Source: Proteiniclasticum sp043951855 (GTDB taxonomy: Bacteria; Bacillota; Clostridia; Clostridiales; Clostridiaceae). Taken from it: a stretch of DNA of 50,675 bases. Both the position numbers and the translations under genes were made by a program. This document shows, piece after piece, positions 40,980 through 49,788 of the stretch. The stretch is from contig NZ_JBINJW010000019.1 of assembly GCF_043951855.1 (NCBI RefSeq), positions 1-50,675 of the forward strand, in the 5' to 3' direction. Under the pieces are notes generated by a model that searched no databases, was not told the DNA's origin, and saw only the letters and a program-made list of their open reading frames with translations. The stretch's first letter is position 1; each line of letters begins with the position of its first letter.

Positions 40980-41939
40980 TTGAAGATTGTAGTATTAGAC
41001 GGATATACAGAAAACCCTGGAGACTTATCCTGGGATGAGCTGGGTAAGTTCGGAGAACTTACCGTATATGACAGAACAAAAGCGGAAGATGTGGTTGCAA
41101 GAATCGGAGACGCGGAAGTGGTCTACACAAACAAGACACCCATCACCAGAGAGACCCTTGATGCCTGCCCTAACGTGAAATTCATCAGTGTGCTTGCCAC
41201 CGGATACAATGTGGTCGACGTGGAAGCCGCCAGGGAAAGAAACATTCCTGTGACGAATATCCCAACCTATGGAACAGATGCTGTCTCACAGTTTGCCATC
41301 GCACTGCTCCTTGAAATGTGTCACCATGTAGGCGAGCATTCCGAGGCGGTGAAAAACGGTGAATGGACAAACAATGCGGACTGGACATTCTGGAAGCATC
41401 CGCTCATAGAACTAGCAGGCAAGACCATGGGTATCATCGGATTCGGAAGAATCGGACAGGGAACAGGTAGAATCGCACAGGCATTAGGAATGAAGGTTCT
41501 GGCCTACGATGCGCATACAAGACCTGAACTGGTCACAGATACCTGTAAGTATGTGGAGCTGGATGAACTTTTCAGAGAATCTGATTTCATCTCTCTGCAC
41601 TGTCCATTATTCAAAGAGACAGAAGGAATCATCAATAAAGACAACATCGCAAAAATGAAAGATGGTGTCAAGATCATCAACACCAGCAGAGGACCTCTGA
41701 TTGTGGAAGAAGATCTTAAGGATGCGCTGAACAGCGGCAAGGTGAGCGGAGCTGGTGTGGATGTGGTTTCAACAGAACCGATAAAGGCTGATAACCCCCT
41801 CCTTGAGGCGAAGAATATCTACATCACTCCACATATCGCCTGGGCACCAAAGGAATCAAGACAGAGACTCATGGACATCGCAGTGGACAATCTGAGAGCA
41901 TATGCTGAAGGTTCACCGATCAATGTAGTCAATCTCTAA
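40980..41939 (+). CDS. D-2-hydroxyacid dehydrogenase (glycerate/hydroxypyruvate type)
   Basis: A 319-residue NAD(P)-dependent dehydrogenase. The nucleotide-binding motif is GIIGFGRIGQGTGRIA (about residues 145-160). The catalytic Arg lies in INTSRGPLI, the Glu in VVSTEP and the His in TPHIAWAPKES. It interconverts a 2-oxo acid and a D-2-hydroxy acid; next to glycerate kinase, hydroxypyruvate/D-glycerate is the best guess. TTG 40980 is the start, because GGGAGGATA lies at the right distance and the product then begins with the conserved KIVVLDG strand. The frame stays open into the upstream gene but without a site. Confidence 0.9.
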   Translation: MKIVVLDGYTENPGDLSWDELGKFGELTVYDRTKAEDVVARIGDAEVVYTNKTPITRETLDACPNVKFISVLATGYNVVDVEAARERNIPVTNIPTYGTDAVSQFAIALLLEMCHHVGEHSEAVKNGEWTNNADWTFWKHPLIELAGKTMGIIGFGRIGQGTGRIAQALGMKVLAYDAHTRPELVTDTCKYVELDELFRESDFISLHCPLFKETEGIINKDNIAKMKDGVKIINTSRGPLIVEEDLKDALNSGKVSGAGVDVVSTEPIKADNPLLEAKNIYITPHIAWAPKESRQRLMDIAVDNLRAYAEGSPINVVNL

Positions 41940-41983
41940 AAACACACTTGAAAACCTGAAGGATGAAGGAGAGTGATGATAAG

Positions 41984-43023
41984 ATGAAAATAGTGGTAGC
42001 CATTGATTCATTTAAAGGAAGCCTGACTTCTCTGGAAGCCGGGGAAGCAGTCAGAGAGGGAATCCTGAAAGCAGGAGCCCATGAAGTCGTAGTCAAGCCT
42101 CTGGCGGATGGAGGAGAAGGAACCACGGAAGCATTCGTGACAGGATACGGAGGAGCGTTCATCCGGATCCCTGTCAAAGGTCCTTTAGGAAAAGAAGTGA
42201 ATGCGGCATACGGGTATCTCCAAGAGAAGAATATGGCCATCATAGAGATGCCATGGAAAAAGGATGCACAAGCTTTCTTCTGGGTATCGGGGGAAGCGCC
42301 ACCAATGATGGTGGCCTAGGGATGCTCACAGCGCTCGGGTTCGAGTTTCTGGACCAGGAAGGAGAACAGGTTTCTCCGGATGGAGAAGGGCTCTCCAAAA
42401 TCAGAAGCGTGAATACAGAAAATGCACATCCACTGCTTTCCACGGCAACCTTTCAGGTGGCCTGTGATGTGAACAATCCCTTGCTGGGACCCAATGGAGC
42501 GACAGCTATATACGGACCTCAGAAAGGGGTCACGGAACATACGAAACCTCTTCTGGAAGAGGGCATGAGAAATTATGCCGATGTTACAGCTGCGGCAATC
42601 GGAAAGGACTACAGGAATCATCCTGGTGCTGGAGCTGCCGGAGGACTCGGATTCGCACTCCTCAGCTATCTTCATGCCGAGCTCAAGGAAGGAATCTCGC
42701 TGGTTCTTGAAGCTGTCGGTCTGGAAGAGGAACTTAAAGGTGCTGATCTGGTCTTCACAGGAGAAGGAAGAATCGATGCGCAGAGCGCCATGGGTAAGGC
42801 ACCGGGTGGCGTCGCAGCGCTAGCCGGTAAATACGGAGCAAAGGTCATTGCTCTGGGCGGAAGTGTATCCCGGGATGTGGATACCCTGAATGCTATGGGT
42901 ATAGATGCCTGCTTCTCTATCCTGAATGAAATCGTTTCCCTGGAAGAGGCGATGGATAAGGATATCGCAAGAAAGAACCTGATTCAGACAACACAGCAGA
43001 TCATGAGACTCTTTGATCAATAA
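41984..43023 (+). pseudogene. Glycerate kinase, interrupted by a frame-disrupting internal deletion
   Basis: The first part (from ATG 41984) reads MKIVVAIDSFKGSLTSLEAGEA, then KPLADGGEGTTEAF and MAIIEM. The second part continues in another frame from about 42253: KGCTSFLLGIGGSATNDGGLGML, GAGAAGGLGFALL, VFTGEGRIDAQSAMGKAPGG. Both are typical of the GarK/GlxK glycerate 2-kinase family, but the ~35-40 residues that usually separate them are missing, and the frames do not join. The pieces total about 345 residues; the family is near 380. No ribosome binding site precedes the second part. It is a recent null allele or a sequence/assembly error. The intact enzyme would phosphorylate D-glycerate. 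Confidence 0.82.
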
Positions 43024-43046
43024 ATCAGCAATTCGGGGGAAATGCA

Positions 43047-43493
43047 ATGTTAAAATCAAATACCAAAAAAATAATACCATTACTTTTTATAGCCTTAGGT
43101 GCACTCTTTGCACTGGTGGGTTTCTTCCAGCTCGGATTCTGGGTAGATGGTCCAGGACCAGGGTTTTTTCCAGCCATCATGGCCATTGTCATGATTCTTG
43201 CAGGAATCGCATCTTTTATTCTTTCCCTGAAAGAAGAGGGGGAAGCGAAATATTTCAAAGATGAATTTCTGGTGATTCTTGGTGGAGTCGGAATTTTCGT
43301 AGGAACCTTCATCATCGGACTTGTACCGACCATCATTGTCTATCTGCTCATCTGGCTGAGAGTGTTTGAGAAAATCGGCTGGAAAATGACAGGCATCATC
43401 ATGAGTATCGCACTTTTCATTACCATCGGTGTATTCGGCATGTGGCTTGGGATTCAGTTCCCGCTGGGACTGCTGGAATATGTCGTAGGATAG
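43047..43493 (+). CDS. tctB: Tripartite tricarboxylate transporter, small membrane subunit (TctB)
   Basis: A 148-residue protein with four hydrophobic segments (about 8-26, 36-53, 76-100 and 110-135), matching the TctB layout. The first loop includes GFWVDGPGPGFFPAIMAI, a family hallmark. It works with TctA and the substrate-binding TctC to import carboxylates using an ion gradient. GGGGGAA precedes ATG 43047. It is 23 bases downstream of the broken kinase and 13 bases before tctA. Confidence 0.9.
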   Translation: MLKSNTKKIIPLLFIALGALFALVGFFQLGFWVDGPGPGFFPAIMAIVMILAGIASFILSLKEEGEAKYFKDEFLVILGGVGIFVGTFIIGLVPTIIVYLLIWLRVFEKIGWKMTGIIMSIALFITIGVFGMWLGIQFPLGLLEYVVG

Positions 43494-43506
43494 GGGGGGG
43501 AAATAA

Positions 43507-45048
43507 GTGGAAAATATCGAATTACTTCTAAATGGATTTCTTGTGGCACTTTCCCCTGGGAACATCGGCGCTGCGCTTTTAGGTGCAGTACTGGGACTCA
43601 TAGTAGGGGCAATGCCTGGAATCGGATCTCTTGCCGGGGTGGCACTGCTTCTGCCTCTGACCTACAAATTCAATCCGACAACAGCCATCATCATGCTGGG
43701 TGCGCTCTACTACTCCAATATGTACGGAGGGAGCTTCAGTGCCATCCTTCTGAACATTCCGGGAGATTCGCCGGCAGTCATGACTGCCCTTGACGGATAT
43801 CCCATGGCCAAGAAAAAGAAGCGGCCAGGTCAGGCACTCTTCACTGCCAATATGTCCTCCTTCATCGGAGGAACAATCGGCATGATCATTCTGACCTTCG
43901 CTGGTCCCGCACTTGCGGATCTCGGTCTGAAATTCGGACCTTCAGAGATGACAGCGATTCTACTCATCGCCATGACTTCCATCAGCTGGCTGGTGGGAGA
44001 AAACCCCATAAAAGGCATTCTCATCACCATGTTTGGAATTCTAATCGCAAGCATGGGTATGGATACCCTTTCCGGTGCACCGAGATATGATTTCAATAAT
44101 ATGTACCTTCTCGGCGGAATCCCGTTCACACCTTTTGTCATCGGAACCGTAGGGTTCTCTCAGGTCATCAGCCTGGTCAATGAAAGGCATAAGATGCCGG
44201 ATAAGAATCTGGACACCAAGCTTTCCATAAAAGGAAGCTGGCTCACCAAACATGACTTCAAGAGACTTCTTCCACCGGCACTCCGTTCTGGATTCTTAGG
44301 GACATTTGTTGGTGTCCTTCCGGGAGCGGGAGCGACCACCGGATCTTTCATGGGCTATGCCATGCAGAAGAAGTTCAAGAATGAAGAACCTCTAGGAACA
44401 GGTGCCATTGAAGGAATCGCAGCCTGTGAAGCGGCAAACAACGCAGCGGCGGCAGGAGCCTTTGCACCACTTCTGGCATTGGGTATACCAGGTTCTGGTA
44501 CAGGAGCAGTTCTTCTTGGCGGCCTCATGATGTGGGGATTAAGTCCAGGACCGCTACTGTTTCAGAATGAACCTGAATTCGCATGGGGACTGATATCATC
44601 TCTCTTCCTGTCGAACTTCATCACACTGGGCATTGCGATTCTCATCATACCGTTTCTGACGAAGATCATCGCAGTACCGACAAAATACATGATTCCCATC
44701 ATCACAGTTGTATGTGTTGTGGGGTCCTACAGCACCACTTATTCCATGTATGGCGTATTCGTCATGCTGGTCTCAGGAATATTCAGTTACTTCCTGCAGA
44801 AGAATAACTACCCTGTAGCACCGATGCTTCTGTCTTTTGTCCTTGCACCTCTGCTTGAATCGAATATGAGAAAAGCGTTCATCATCTCAGGAGGAAGTCT
44901 TGATATTTTCTTTACCAGACCCATTACACTCTTCCTGATGATCATATTCCTTTCACTGATCATTGTACCTATTGTGAGAAGCATCTTCAGAAAGTCTGAA
45001 GTGCACAAGGGAAAAGAGGATCAGAAAGATAAAAAAGATATAATTTAA
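43507..45048 (+). CDS. tctA: Tripartite tricarboxylate transporter, large permease subunit (TctA)
   Basis: A 513-residue protein with about eleven to twelve membrane segments and the strongly conserved TctA motifs: LIVGAMPGIGSLAGVALLLPLTY, NMYGGSFSAILLNIPGDSPAVMTALDGYPMA and VGVLPGAGATTGSFMGYAMQKK, plus EAANNAAAAGAFAPLLALGIPGSGTGAVLLGGL. The start is GTG 43507 after a run of G (GGGGGGGAAATAA). It forms the transport channel with TctB. It is one of the best recognised proteins of the operon and points to a carboxylate substrate. Confidence 0.96.
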   Translation: MENIELLLNGFLVALSPGNIGAALLGAVLGLIVGAMPGIGSLAGVALLLPLTYKFNPTTAIIMLGALYYSNMYGGSFSAILLNIPGDSPAVMTALDGYPMAKKKKRPGQALFTANMSSFIGGTIGMIILTFAGPALADLGLKFGPSEMTAILLIAMTSISWLVGENPIKGILITMFGILIASMGMDTLSGAPRYDFNNMYLLGGIPFTPFVIGTVGFSQVISLVNERHKMPDKNLDTKLSIKGSWLTKHDFKRLLPPALRSGFLGTFVGVLPGAGATTGSFMGYAMQKKFKNEEPLGTGAIEGIAACEAANNAAAAGAFAPLLALGIPGSGTGAVLLGGLMMWGLSPGPLLFQNEPEFAWGLISSLFLSNFITLGIAILIIPFLTKIIAVPTKYMIPIITVVCVVGSYSTTYSMYGVFVMLVSGIFSYFLQKNNYPVAPMLLSFVLAPLLESNMRKAFIISGGSLDIFFTRPITLFLMIIFLSLIIVPIVRSIFRKSEVHKGKEDQKDKKDII

Positions 45049-45081
45049 AATTATATAAATCAAAATTTTAGGGGGAAAAAA

Positions 45082-46065
45082 ATGAAAAAGAAACTAATCG
45101 CATTACTTACTGGGGCACTTGTATTATCAACTGTACTTGCTGGGTGTGGAGCAAAAGAAGATTCAGGTACATACTCTCCTGCATCAAATGTGACATGGAT
45201 TGTTACAAGCAGCCCTGGTGGCGGAAGTGACATTTTCACAAGAATGATCAGTGACATCATGACAACAGAAAAAATCACGGAGTCCACATTTGTTGTAACC
45301 AACAAGACAGACGGCGGCGGAGAAGTAGGACGTAATGAAGTTGCGAATCTTAAGGGCGACAAAGCCGACAATACACTTCTTACATTCAACAGTGGAGACC
45401 TTATGCCAATGGTTCAGAATACCAAGAACCGTGCAGAAAACTTCAAGATCCTCGGAATCATGGCTGTAGACAAGCAGCTGATCTTCAAAGGAGAACATAC
45501 AAAGTATGAAACTTTTGCTGAAGCGATCGAAGCTGCAAAAAATGGAGAAAGCGTTGTAATCGGCGGTTCCAAGGGAGACGACATCGCTACATATGAAGCG
45601 ATGGTGGAAGAAATCGGCGTATCACAGGACAACATGAAGTTCATCACACATGATTCCACTGGTGATGCCATCACAGCAGCTCTTGGTGGACACGTGGAAT
45701 TTGTACTGTCAAAGCCGGCAGCAGCAACACAGTATGTGGAAGCAGGATCACTGATTCCGGTACTTGCACTTGCCAATGAGAGATATACTGGAAACCTGGA
45801 ATCCGCACCAACACTCAGCGAAATCGGGGACTATGAAAATGTTGAGATTCCTGTATGGCGTGGAGTTGCTGCACCAGCTGAAATGAGCGATGCTGCAGTA
45901 GCATACTGGACAGAAGCGCTTGAGAAGGTATCCGGAACAGACATGTGGACAAACGACTACATCGACAAGAACAAGCTTGTACCAGATTTCAAGAACAGTG
46001 CAGATGCTACTACATATGTAGTACAGTATCAGAACGACTTTATGACTGCCAACGGCATTAAGTAG
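45082..46065 (+). CDS. tctC: Tripartite tricarboxylate transporter, substrate-binding lipoprotein (TctC)
   Basis: A 327-residue protein with a lipoprotein signal (MKKK, hydrophobic core, lipobox LAGC with the acylated Cys at 22). The mature part is a TctC/Bug fold: VTWIVTSSPGGGSDIFTRMI at its start (the conserved P-G-G-G-x-D loop that contacts carboxylates), and VGRNEVANLKGDKADNTLLTF. In a Gram-positive it would be anchored to the outer face of the membrane and hand the substrate to TctA/TctB. AGGGGGAAAAAA precedes the ATG. Codon use looks well adapted, consistent with high expression. Confidence 0.94.
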   Translation: MKKKLIALLTGALVLSTVLAGCGAKEDSGTYSPASNVTWIVTSSPGGGSDIFTRMISDIMTTEKITESTFVVTNKTDGGGEVGRNEVANLKGDKADNTLLTFNSGDLMPMVQNTKNRAENFKILGIMAVDKQLIFKGEHTKYETFAEAIEAAKNGESVVIGGSKGDDIATYEAMVEEIGVSQDNMKFITHDSTGDAITAALGGHVEFVLSKPAAATQYVEAGSLIPVLALANERYTGNLESAPTLSEIGDYENVEIPVWRGVAAPAEMSDAAVAYWTEALEKVSGTDMWTNDYIDKNKLVPDFKNSADATTYVVQYQNDFMTANGIK

Positions 46066-46155
46066 TATACAGAAGATCAGATGAAAAGATAGGTGAATGA
46101 AGATTTACCTATCTTTACTCTGAAACAGCGGATGACAAAAGAATGGAGGAAGATC

Positions 46156-47157
46156 ATGAGGAAGAAACCAATCATAGGACTTATAGTAGGGGATGCTGCA
46201 GGAGTTGGACCGGAGATCATCGCAAAACTCGCAGCGAGAGATTTCTACAGCGAATACTGCAGGCCAGTTGTTTTAGGCGATGCAAGGGTGCTGAAAAAAG
46301 GTGCTGAAGCATCAGATGTCGATGTGAAGATGCAGATCATAGATCGTATAGAGGAAGCCACATGGGAAAATGGCATCCCGGTACTTGATCAGAAGAATCT
46401 TGACCCGATGACGGTAAACTACGGTGAACTGAGTGTGGAGAGCGGGAAAGCGGTTCTTGATCTTCTCAAGCTGGCATCCGATCTGTATAAGGAAGACAGA
46501 ATTCACGGATTCTGCTTCGCACCACTGAATAAGGCTGCAATGATTGCTGCAGGCTGTGAATATGAGAGTGAACATCATTATCTTGCTCATCTTTTTGAAC
46601 ATACCGCTCCGTTTGGAGAAATCAACTATGTTTCCAATCTCTATACCACAAGGACAACAAGCCATATTCCGATCAAGGATGTAAGCGCTCATCTTACTGA
46701 AAACACCATCACAAGAGCGATCACTCTGGCAAACACGACACTGAAAGCGGCTGGAATCGAAAATCCGAGACTGGGTGTTGCTGCCTTGAATCCTCATGGA
46801 GGAGAACATGGAAAATGCGGAAGAGAAGAAATTGATGTGATCATCCCAACCATCGAGAAGGTGAATGAAGCTGGAGTCAATGCCAGCGGTCCTTACCCTT
46901 CCGACATACTATTCATCAAAGCATTCAATGGTGATTTTGATGGTGTTGTGACCATGTATCACGATCAGGGTCAGATTGCACTGAAGCTGAAGGGCTTCGA
47001 TCAGGGCATCACCATTGCGGGAGGACTTCCTGCACCCATTGCCACCTGCGCTCATGGAACAGCATTTGATATAGCGGGCAAGGGAATCGTAAAGACTTCC
47101 GCGTTTGAAAATGCAGTGATCATGACTTCAAAAATGGCTGAAAACCTGATGAAATGA
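46156..47157 (+). CDS. PdxA-family dehydrogenase (catabolic PdxA2-like)
   Basis: A 333-residue protein related to 4-hydroxythreonine-4-phosphate dehydrogenase: GLIVGDAAGVGPEIIAKLAA at the N-terminus, metal ligands expected around SEHHYLAHLFE, LNPHGGEHGKCGREE, and MYHDQGQIALKLKGFDQGITIAGGLP. The family oxidises a beta-hydroxy acid and often decarboxylates it. Catabolic members act on D-threonate or D-erythronate 4-phosphate or on aromatic dihydrodiol acids. A role in pyridoxal phosphate synthesis is unlikely in this operon. GGAGG at 46144-46148 sets ATG 46156. No DUF1537 or other sugar-acid kinase accompanies it here. Confidence 0.88.
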   Translation: MRKKPIIGLIVGDAAGVGPEIIAKLAARDFYSEYCRPVVLGDARVLKKGAEASDVDVKMQIIDRIEEATWENGIPVLDQKNLDPMTVNYGELSVESGKAVLDLLKLASDLYKEDRIHGFCFAPLNKAAMIAAGCEYESEHHYLAHLFEHTAPFGEINYVSNLYTTRTTSHIPIKDVSAHLTENTITRAITLANTTLKAAGIENPRLGVAALNPHGGEHGKCGREEIDVIIPTIEKVNEAGVNASGPYPSDILFIKAFNGDFDGVVTMYHDQGQIALKLKGFDQGITIAGGLPAPIATCAHGTAFDIAGKGIVKTSAFENAVIMTSKMAENLMK

Positions 47158-47284
47158 TACAGAGAAATGATATGAGGTGGAGTTGTTCCACTTCATTCAT
47201 TTTCTGGTGAAATTCATGAGATTCGATGCGATCGAAGCACATGGAGACGAGAAGCGTATATAATGTAAAGAAATGAGGATTTAG

Positions 47285-48199
47285 ATGATGAAATCAATGA
47301 GAAAGTATATGAAGGTGGGGATCATCCTCCATATGGCATTTAATGGCCTGGCAGGTGGGGAAGGTCCGATTCTGGAAAGCCTCAGGAAAGTGGTGAAAGA
47401 TGATTACTTCGATGTGGTGGAGATCACCCACATCAAAGACCCCGAAGTAAGACAAGAAGCGAAGGAGATGATCTCCTGCGGCCATATGGAAGTCATTTAT
47501 GGGGGACAGCCTTTACTGCTTATGAATGGTCTCAATGTGAACCATCTGGTTGAGAAAGAAAGAAGAAAAGCGGTGGATATGCTGAAGAAAGGGATCGAAG
47601 AAGCCTATGAGATCGGAGCCAAAGGGTTTTCCTATCTTGCAGGAAATTACGAGGAAGAAACGAAGGAAGAATCGTTTCAGGCGCTTCTGAAGTCCAGTGC
47701 CGAAATTCTGACTTTTGCGAAGGAAAAGGGAGATATGCCCATCACGCTGGAAGTGTTTGATTATGATATCGACAAGAAGTCACTCATCGGACCAGTCCAT
47801 ATGGCAAAGCGTTTAGCGGAAACGCTTACGGAGGAATTTGACAACTTTGGCCTTCTTATAGATCTGAGCCACATTCCGATGCTACATGAGACCCTGGATG
47901 AAAACATCGATCCGATCAGAGAGTATGTGCTCCATGCTCATATGGGCAATACAGTGATCAAGGATGAAAATCTTCCTGGTTATGGAGACACCCATCCAAG
48001 ATTCGGGTTTCCGGGCAGCGAAAATGATGTGGAAGAACTGGCAGCGTACCTGAAGAAGCTGATGGAAATAGGCTACCTGAATCCTGAGAACAGAAATATC
48101 GTCAGTTTTGAGGTGAAGCCATTCGGTAACGAAGACAGTGAAATGATCATTGCCAATGCAAAGAGAACACTGAACTGTGCGTGGGAACTCATAGACTGA
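47285..48199 (+). CDS. TIM-barrel sugar isomerase/epimerase-like protein (paralogue B)
   Basis: A 304-residue paralogue of the protein at 40064, with the same landmarks: LEVFDYDIDKKSLIGP, LLIDLSHIPM, LHAHMGNTVIK, DTHPRFGFPGSENDVEEL and SFEVKPFGNED. Putative metal ligands are conserved between the two. It begins 127 bases after the PdxA-like gene; a GGTGGA/TCCACT hairpin (about 47175-47192) and a TATAAT (47259-47264) in that gap could mark a partial terminator and a second promoter. GAGGAT precedes ATG 47285/47288. Reaction and substrate are unknown. Confidence 0.82.
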   Translation: MMKSMRKYMKVGIILHMAFNGLAGGEGPILESLRKVVKDDYFDVVEITHIKDPEVRQEAKEMISCGHMEVIYGGQPLLLMNGLNVNHLVEKERRKAVDMLKKGIEEAYEIGAKGFSYLAGNYEEETKEESFQALLKSSAEILTFAKEKGDMPITLEVFDYDIDKKSLIGPVHMAKRLAETLTEEFDNFGLLIDLSHIPMLHETLDENIDPIREYVLHAHMGNTVIKDENLPGYGDTHPRFGFPGSENDVEELAAYLKKLMEIGYLNPENRNIVSFEVKPFGNEDSEMIIANAKRTLNCAWELID

Positions 48200-48216
48200 A
48201 AGGAGAGGGTGATCTG

Positions 48217-48876
48217 ATGAAAAGTATTGCACTGATTCATACGGTGAAGAATGTGGCAAACACCTTTGATGAAAAGGTAAGAGATGTCCTGGAAGAAGAG
48301 GTGAAAATCTATAATCTTCTGGATGACTACCTTGCCATTCATCCCAATGAAGTGGGCGAATTCACAAAGACAAACCGAACAAGACTTTTTCACGATCTGA
48401 AGAATGCGGAGCTAACCGGAGCGGATCTCATAGTTGTAACTTGTTCCACACTGACCCCCATTGTGGAACAGATCCGACCCTTCCTATCCGTTCCCGTCAT
48501 CGCCATCGATGATGCCATGGGCAGAAAAGCGGTTACCACCGGAGAAAAAATCATGATTCTGGCTACGGCAGAAAGCACAATCAGGCCTACGCTGGACAAG
48601 CTCAGTACGGAAGCCTTGAAAATCGGAAAGAAAATGCGGTTTGAGACCATGGTCAACGGTGAAGCGTTTAAAGCATTGAAGAGAAACGATATGGAAAAGC
48701 ATGATGCGCTGCTTATCTCTCAGGCTGAAACGATCACGGATGTGGACTGCATCGTCCTGGCCCAGGCTTCCATGGCTCATCTGGAAGAAGAGATCGAGGA
48801 GATAACAGGCATTCCGGTTCTCTCCAGTCCGGATCTGTGTCTTGAGGAAATCAGATCCTTTATTCTGGGGAGATAA
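48217..48876 (+). CDS. Asp/Glu-racemase-superfamily protein with one conserved cysteine
   Basis: A 219-residue protein of the aspartate/glutamate/hydantoin racemase superfamily. The first active-site region VVTCSTLTP has Cys76. The second, usually G-C-T/S, reads LAQASMAHL (about 181-189), so the second catalytic cysteine is absent. Members with only one cysteine include arylmalonate decarboxylase. A decarboxylase or isomerase role therefore fits better than a racemase role. AGGAGAGGG sets ATG 48217. It is 17 bases after the TIM-barrel paralogue B gene. Confidence 0.78.
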   Translation: MKSIALIHTVKNVANTFDEKVRDVLEEEVKIYNLLDDYLAIHPNEVGEFTKTNRTRLFHDLKNAELTGADLIVVTCSTLTPIVEQIRPFLSVPVIAIDDAMGRKAVTTGEKIMILATAESTIRPTLDKLSTEALKIGKKMRFETMVNGEAFKALKRNDMEKHDALLISQAETITDVDCIVLAQASMAHLEEEIEEITGIPVLSSPDLCLEEIRSFILGR

Positions 48877-48952
48877 CCATTCTTAATCCGTAAAACCAAA
48901 CCAGGGACAATGCATAAACATACAGAAAATCAAATGAGCAGGAGGAAAACAC

Positions 48953-49639
48953 TTGAAATACTTTTTAGACAGCGCAAAGCTCGATGAAATCAAATTCGCA
49001 TACAACACTTTCGGCATTGACGGAGTGACCACGAACCCGAAACATATCATGAACAGCGGGAAATCCTTCCATGCTTTTCTTCAGGATATATCAGAGTGGG
49101 TAAAAGAAGAGGGCATAGAAGGCAAAGAGGTTTTTCCGATTTCTGTGGAAATCAATCCGAATCTCACAGACCCAGGGGAAATGATCGCAATGGGACAGGA
49201 AGTCGCAAAGATCTCCAGTAATTTCGTGATCAAGATCCCTTGCACGGAAGAAGGAATTGAAGCAGCAAGAAAACTGGAGAAAATGAACATCAGGACAAAT
49301 CTGACACTGGTTTTCTCTTCTGCCCAGGCTCTGATTGCAGGAAAGAACCACTCCATGTATGTGTCTCCCTTCATAGGATGGAAAGAATCAAACGGAGAAG
49401 ACTGCAGAAAATACATCGAGGATATCTGTGCAATCTACGAGAATTACGGATATAAAGGAAAAACGGAAATCATCTGTGCGGCAATCAGAACACCAAAGCA
49501 GATGGTGGACTGCGCTCTGGCGGGTGCGGACATAGTGACGGCGGGAATAGCGGTCTATAAGGACAGCTTCAGACATCCTTTCACAAATCAGGGATTGGGC
49601 ATCTTCTGTGATGCCTGGAACAATACCATTCGTGACTGA
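48953..49639 (+). CDS. Transaldolase-like aldolase (fructose-6-phosphate aldolase/TalC type)
   Basis: A 228-residue compact transaldolase of the FSA/TalC type. KYFLDSAKLDEI at the N-terminus, DGVTTNPKHI, the Schiff-base lysine in FVIKIPCTEEG (about Lys94), NLTLVFSSAQALIA and ADIVTAGIAVY are family landmarks. It makes or cleaves aldols with a dihydroxyacetone or hydroxyacetone unit and can use unphosphorylated donors. TTG 48953 is the start, with GGAGGAAAA upstream. It is the last gene of the operon. FSA-type TalC normally carries a Q-N or R pattern that decides phosphate preference, which would need an alignment. Confidence 0.9.
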   Translation: MKYFLDSAKLDEIKFAYNTFGIDGVTTNPKHIMNSGKSFHAFLQDISEWVKEEGIEGKEVFPISVEINPNLTDPGEMIAMGQEVAKISSNFVIKIPCTEEGIEAARKLEKMNIRTNLTLVFSSAQALIAGKNHSMYVSPFIGWKESNGEDCRKYIEDICAIYENYGYKGKTEIICAAIRTPKQMVDCALAGADIVTAGIAVYKDSFRHPFTNQGLGIFCDAWNNTIRD

Positions 49640-49657
49640 TTGAAGAACATATGAAAG

Positions 49658-49703
49658 AGCCATGTAGAATCCAGAGAAACTGGTTTTTACATGGCTTATT
49701 TTT
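49658..49703. terminator. Bidirectional terminator at the end of the catabolic operon
   Basis: AGCCATGTA (49658-49666) pairs with TACATGGCT (49688-49696), with a further CCAG/CTGG inside and TATTTTTG after. It lies between the transaldolase gene and the convergent aldo/keto reductase. Confidence 0.85.
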
Positions 49704-49788
49704 GTCTCTGATAGGATTCAGCCTTATGAACGCCCAAAGTGAAAGCAGTTCGTAAAACAAGAGTCTTGGAATCAGTACAGGTATTCAG

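Noticed and set aside
41984..43023. Programmed frameshift in glycerate kinase
   Set aside because: No slippery sequence or structure was seen at the junction, and about 35-40 conserved residues are missing, which a frameshift alone cannot explain.
43507..45048. TctA as a citrate-specific transporter
   Set aside because: The family is broad and neighbours point to sugar-acid chemistry. No citrate lyase genes are present, so substrate is left open.
46156..47157. PdxA as a vitamin B6 biosynthesis enzyme
   Set aside because: No other B6 gene is nearby and the gene sits inside a transport and sugar-acid operon, so a catabolic PdxA2-like role is more likely.
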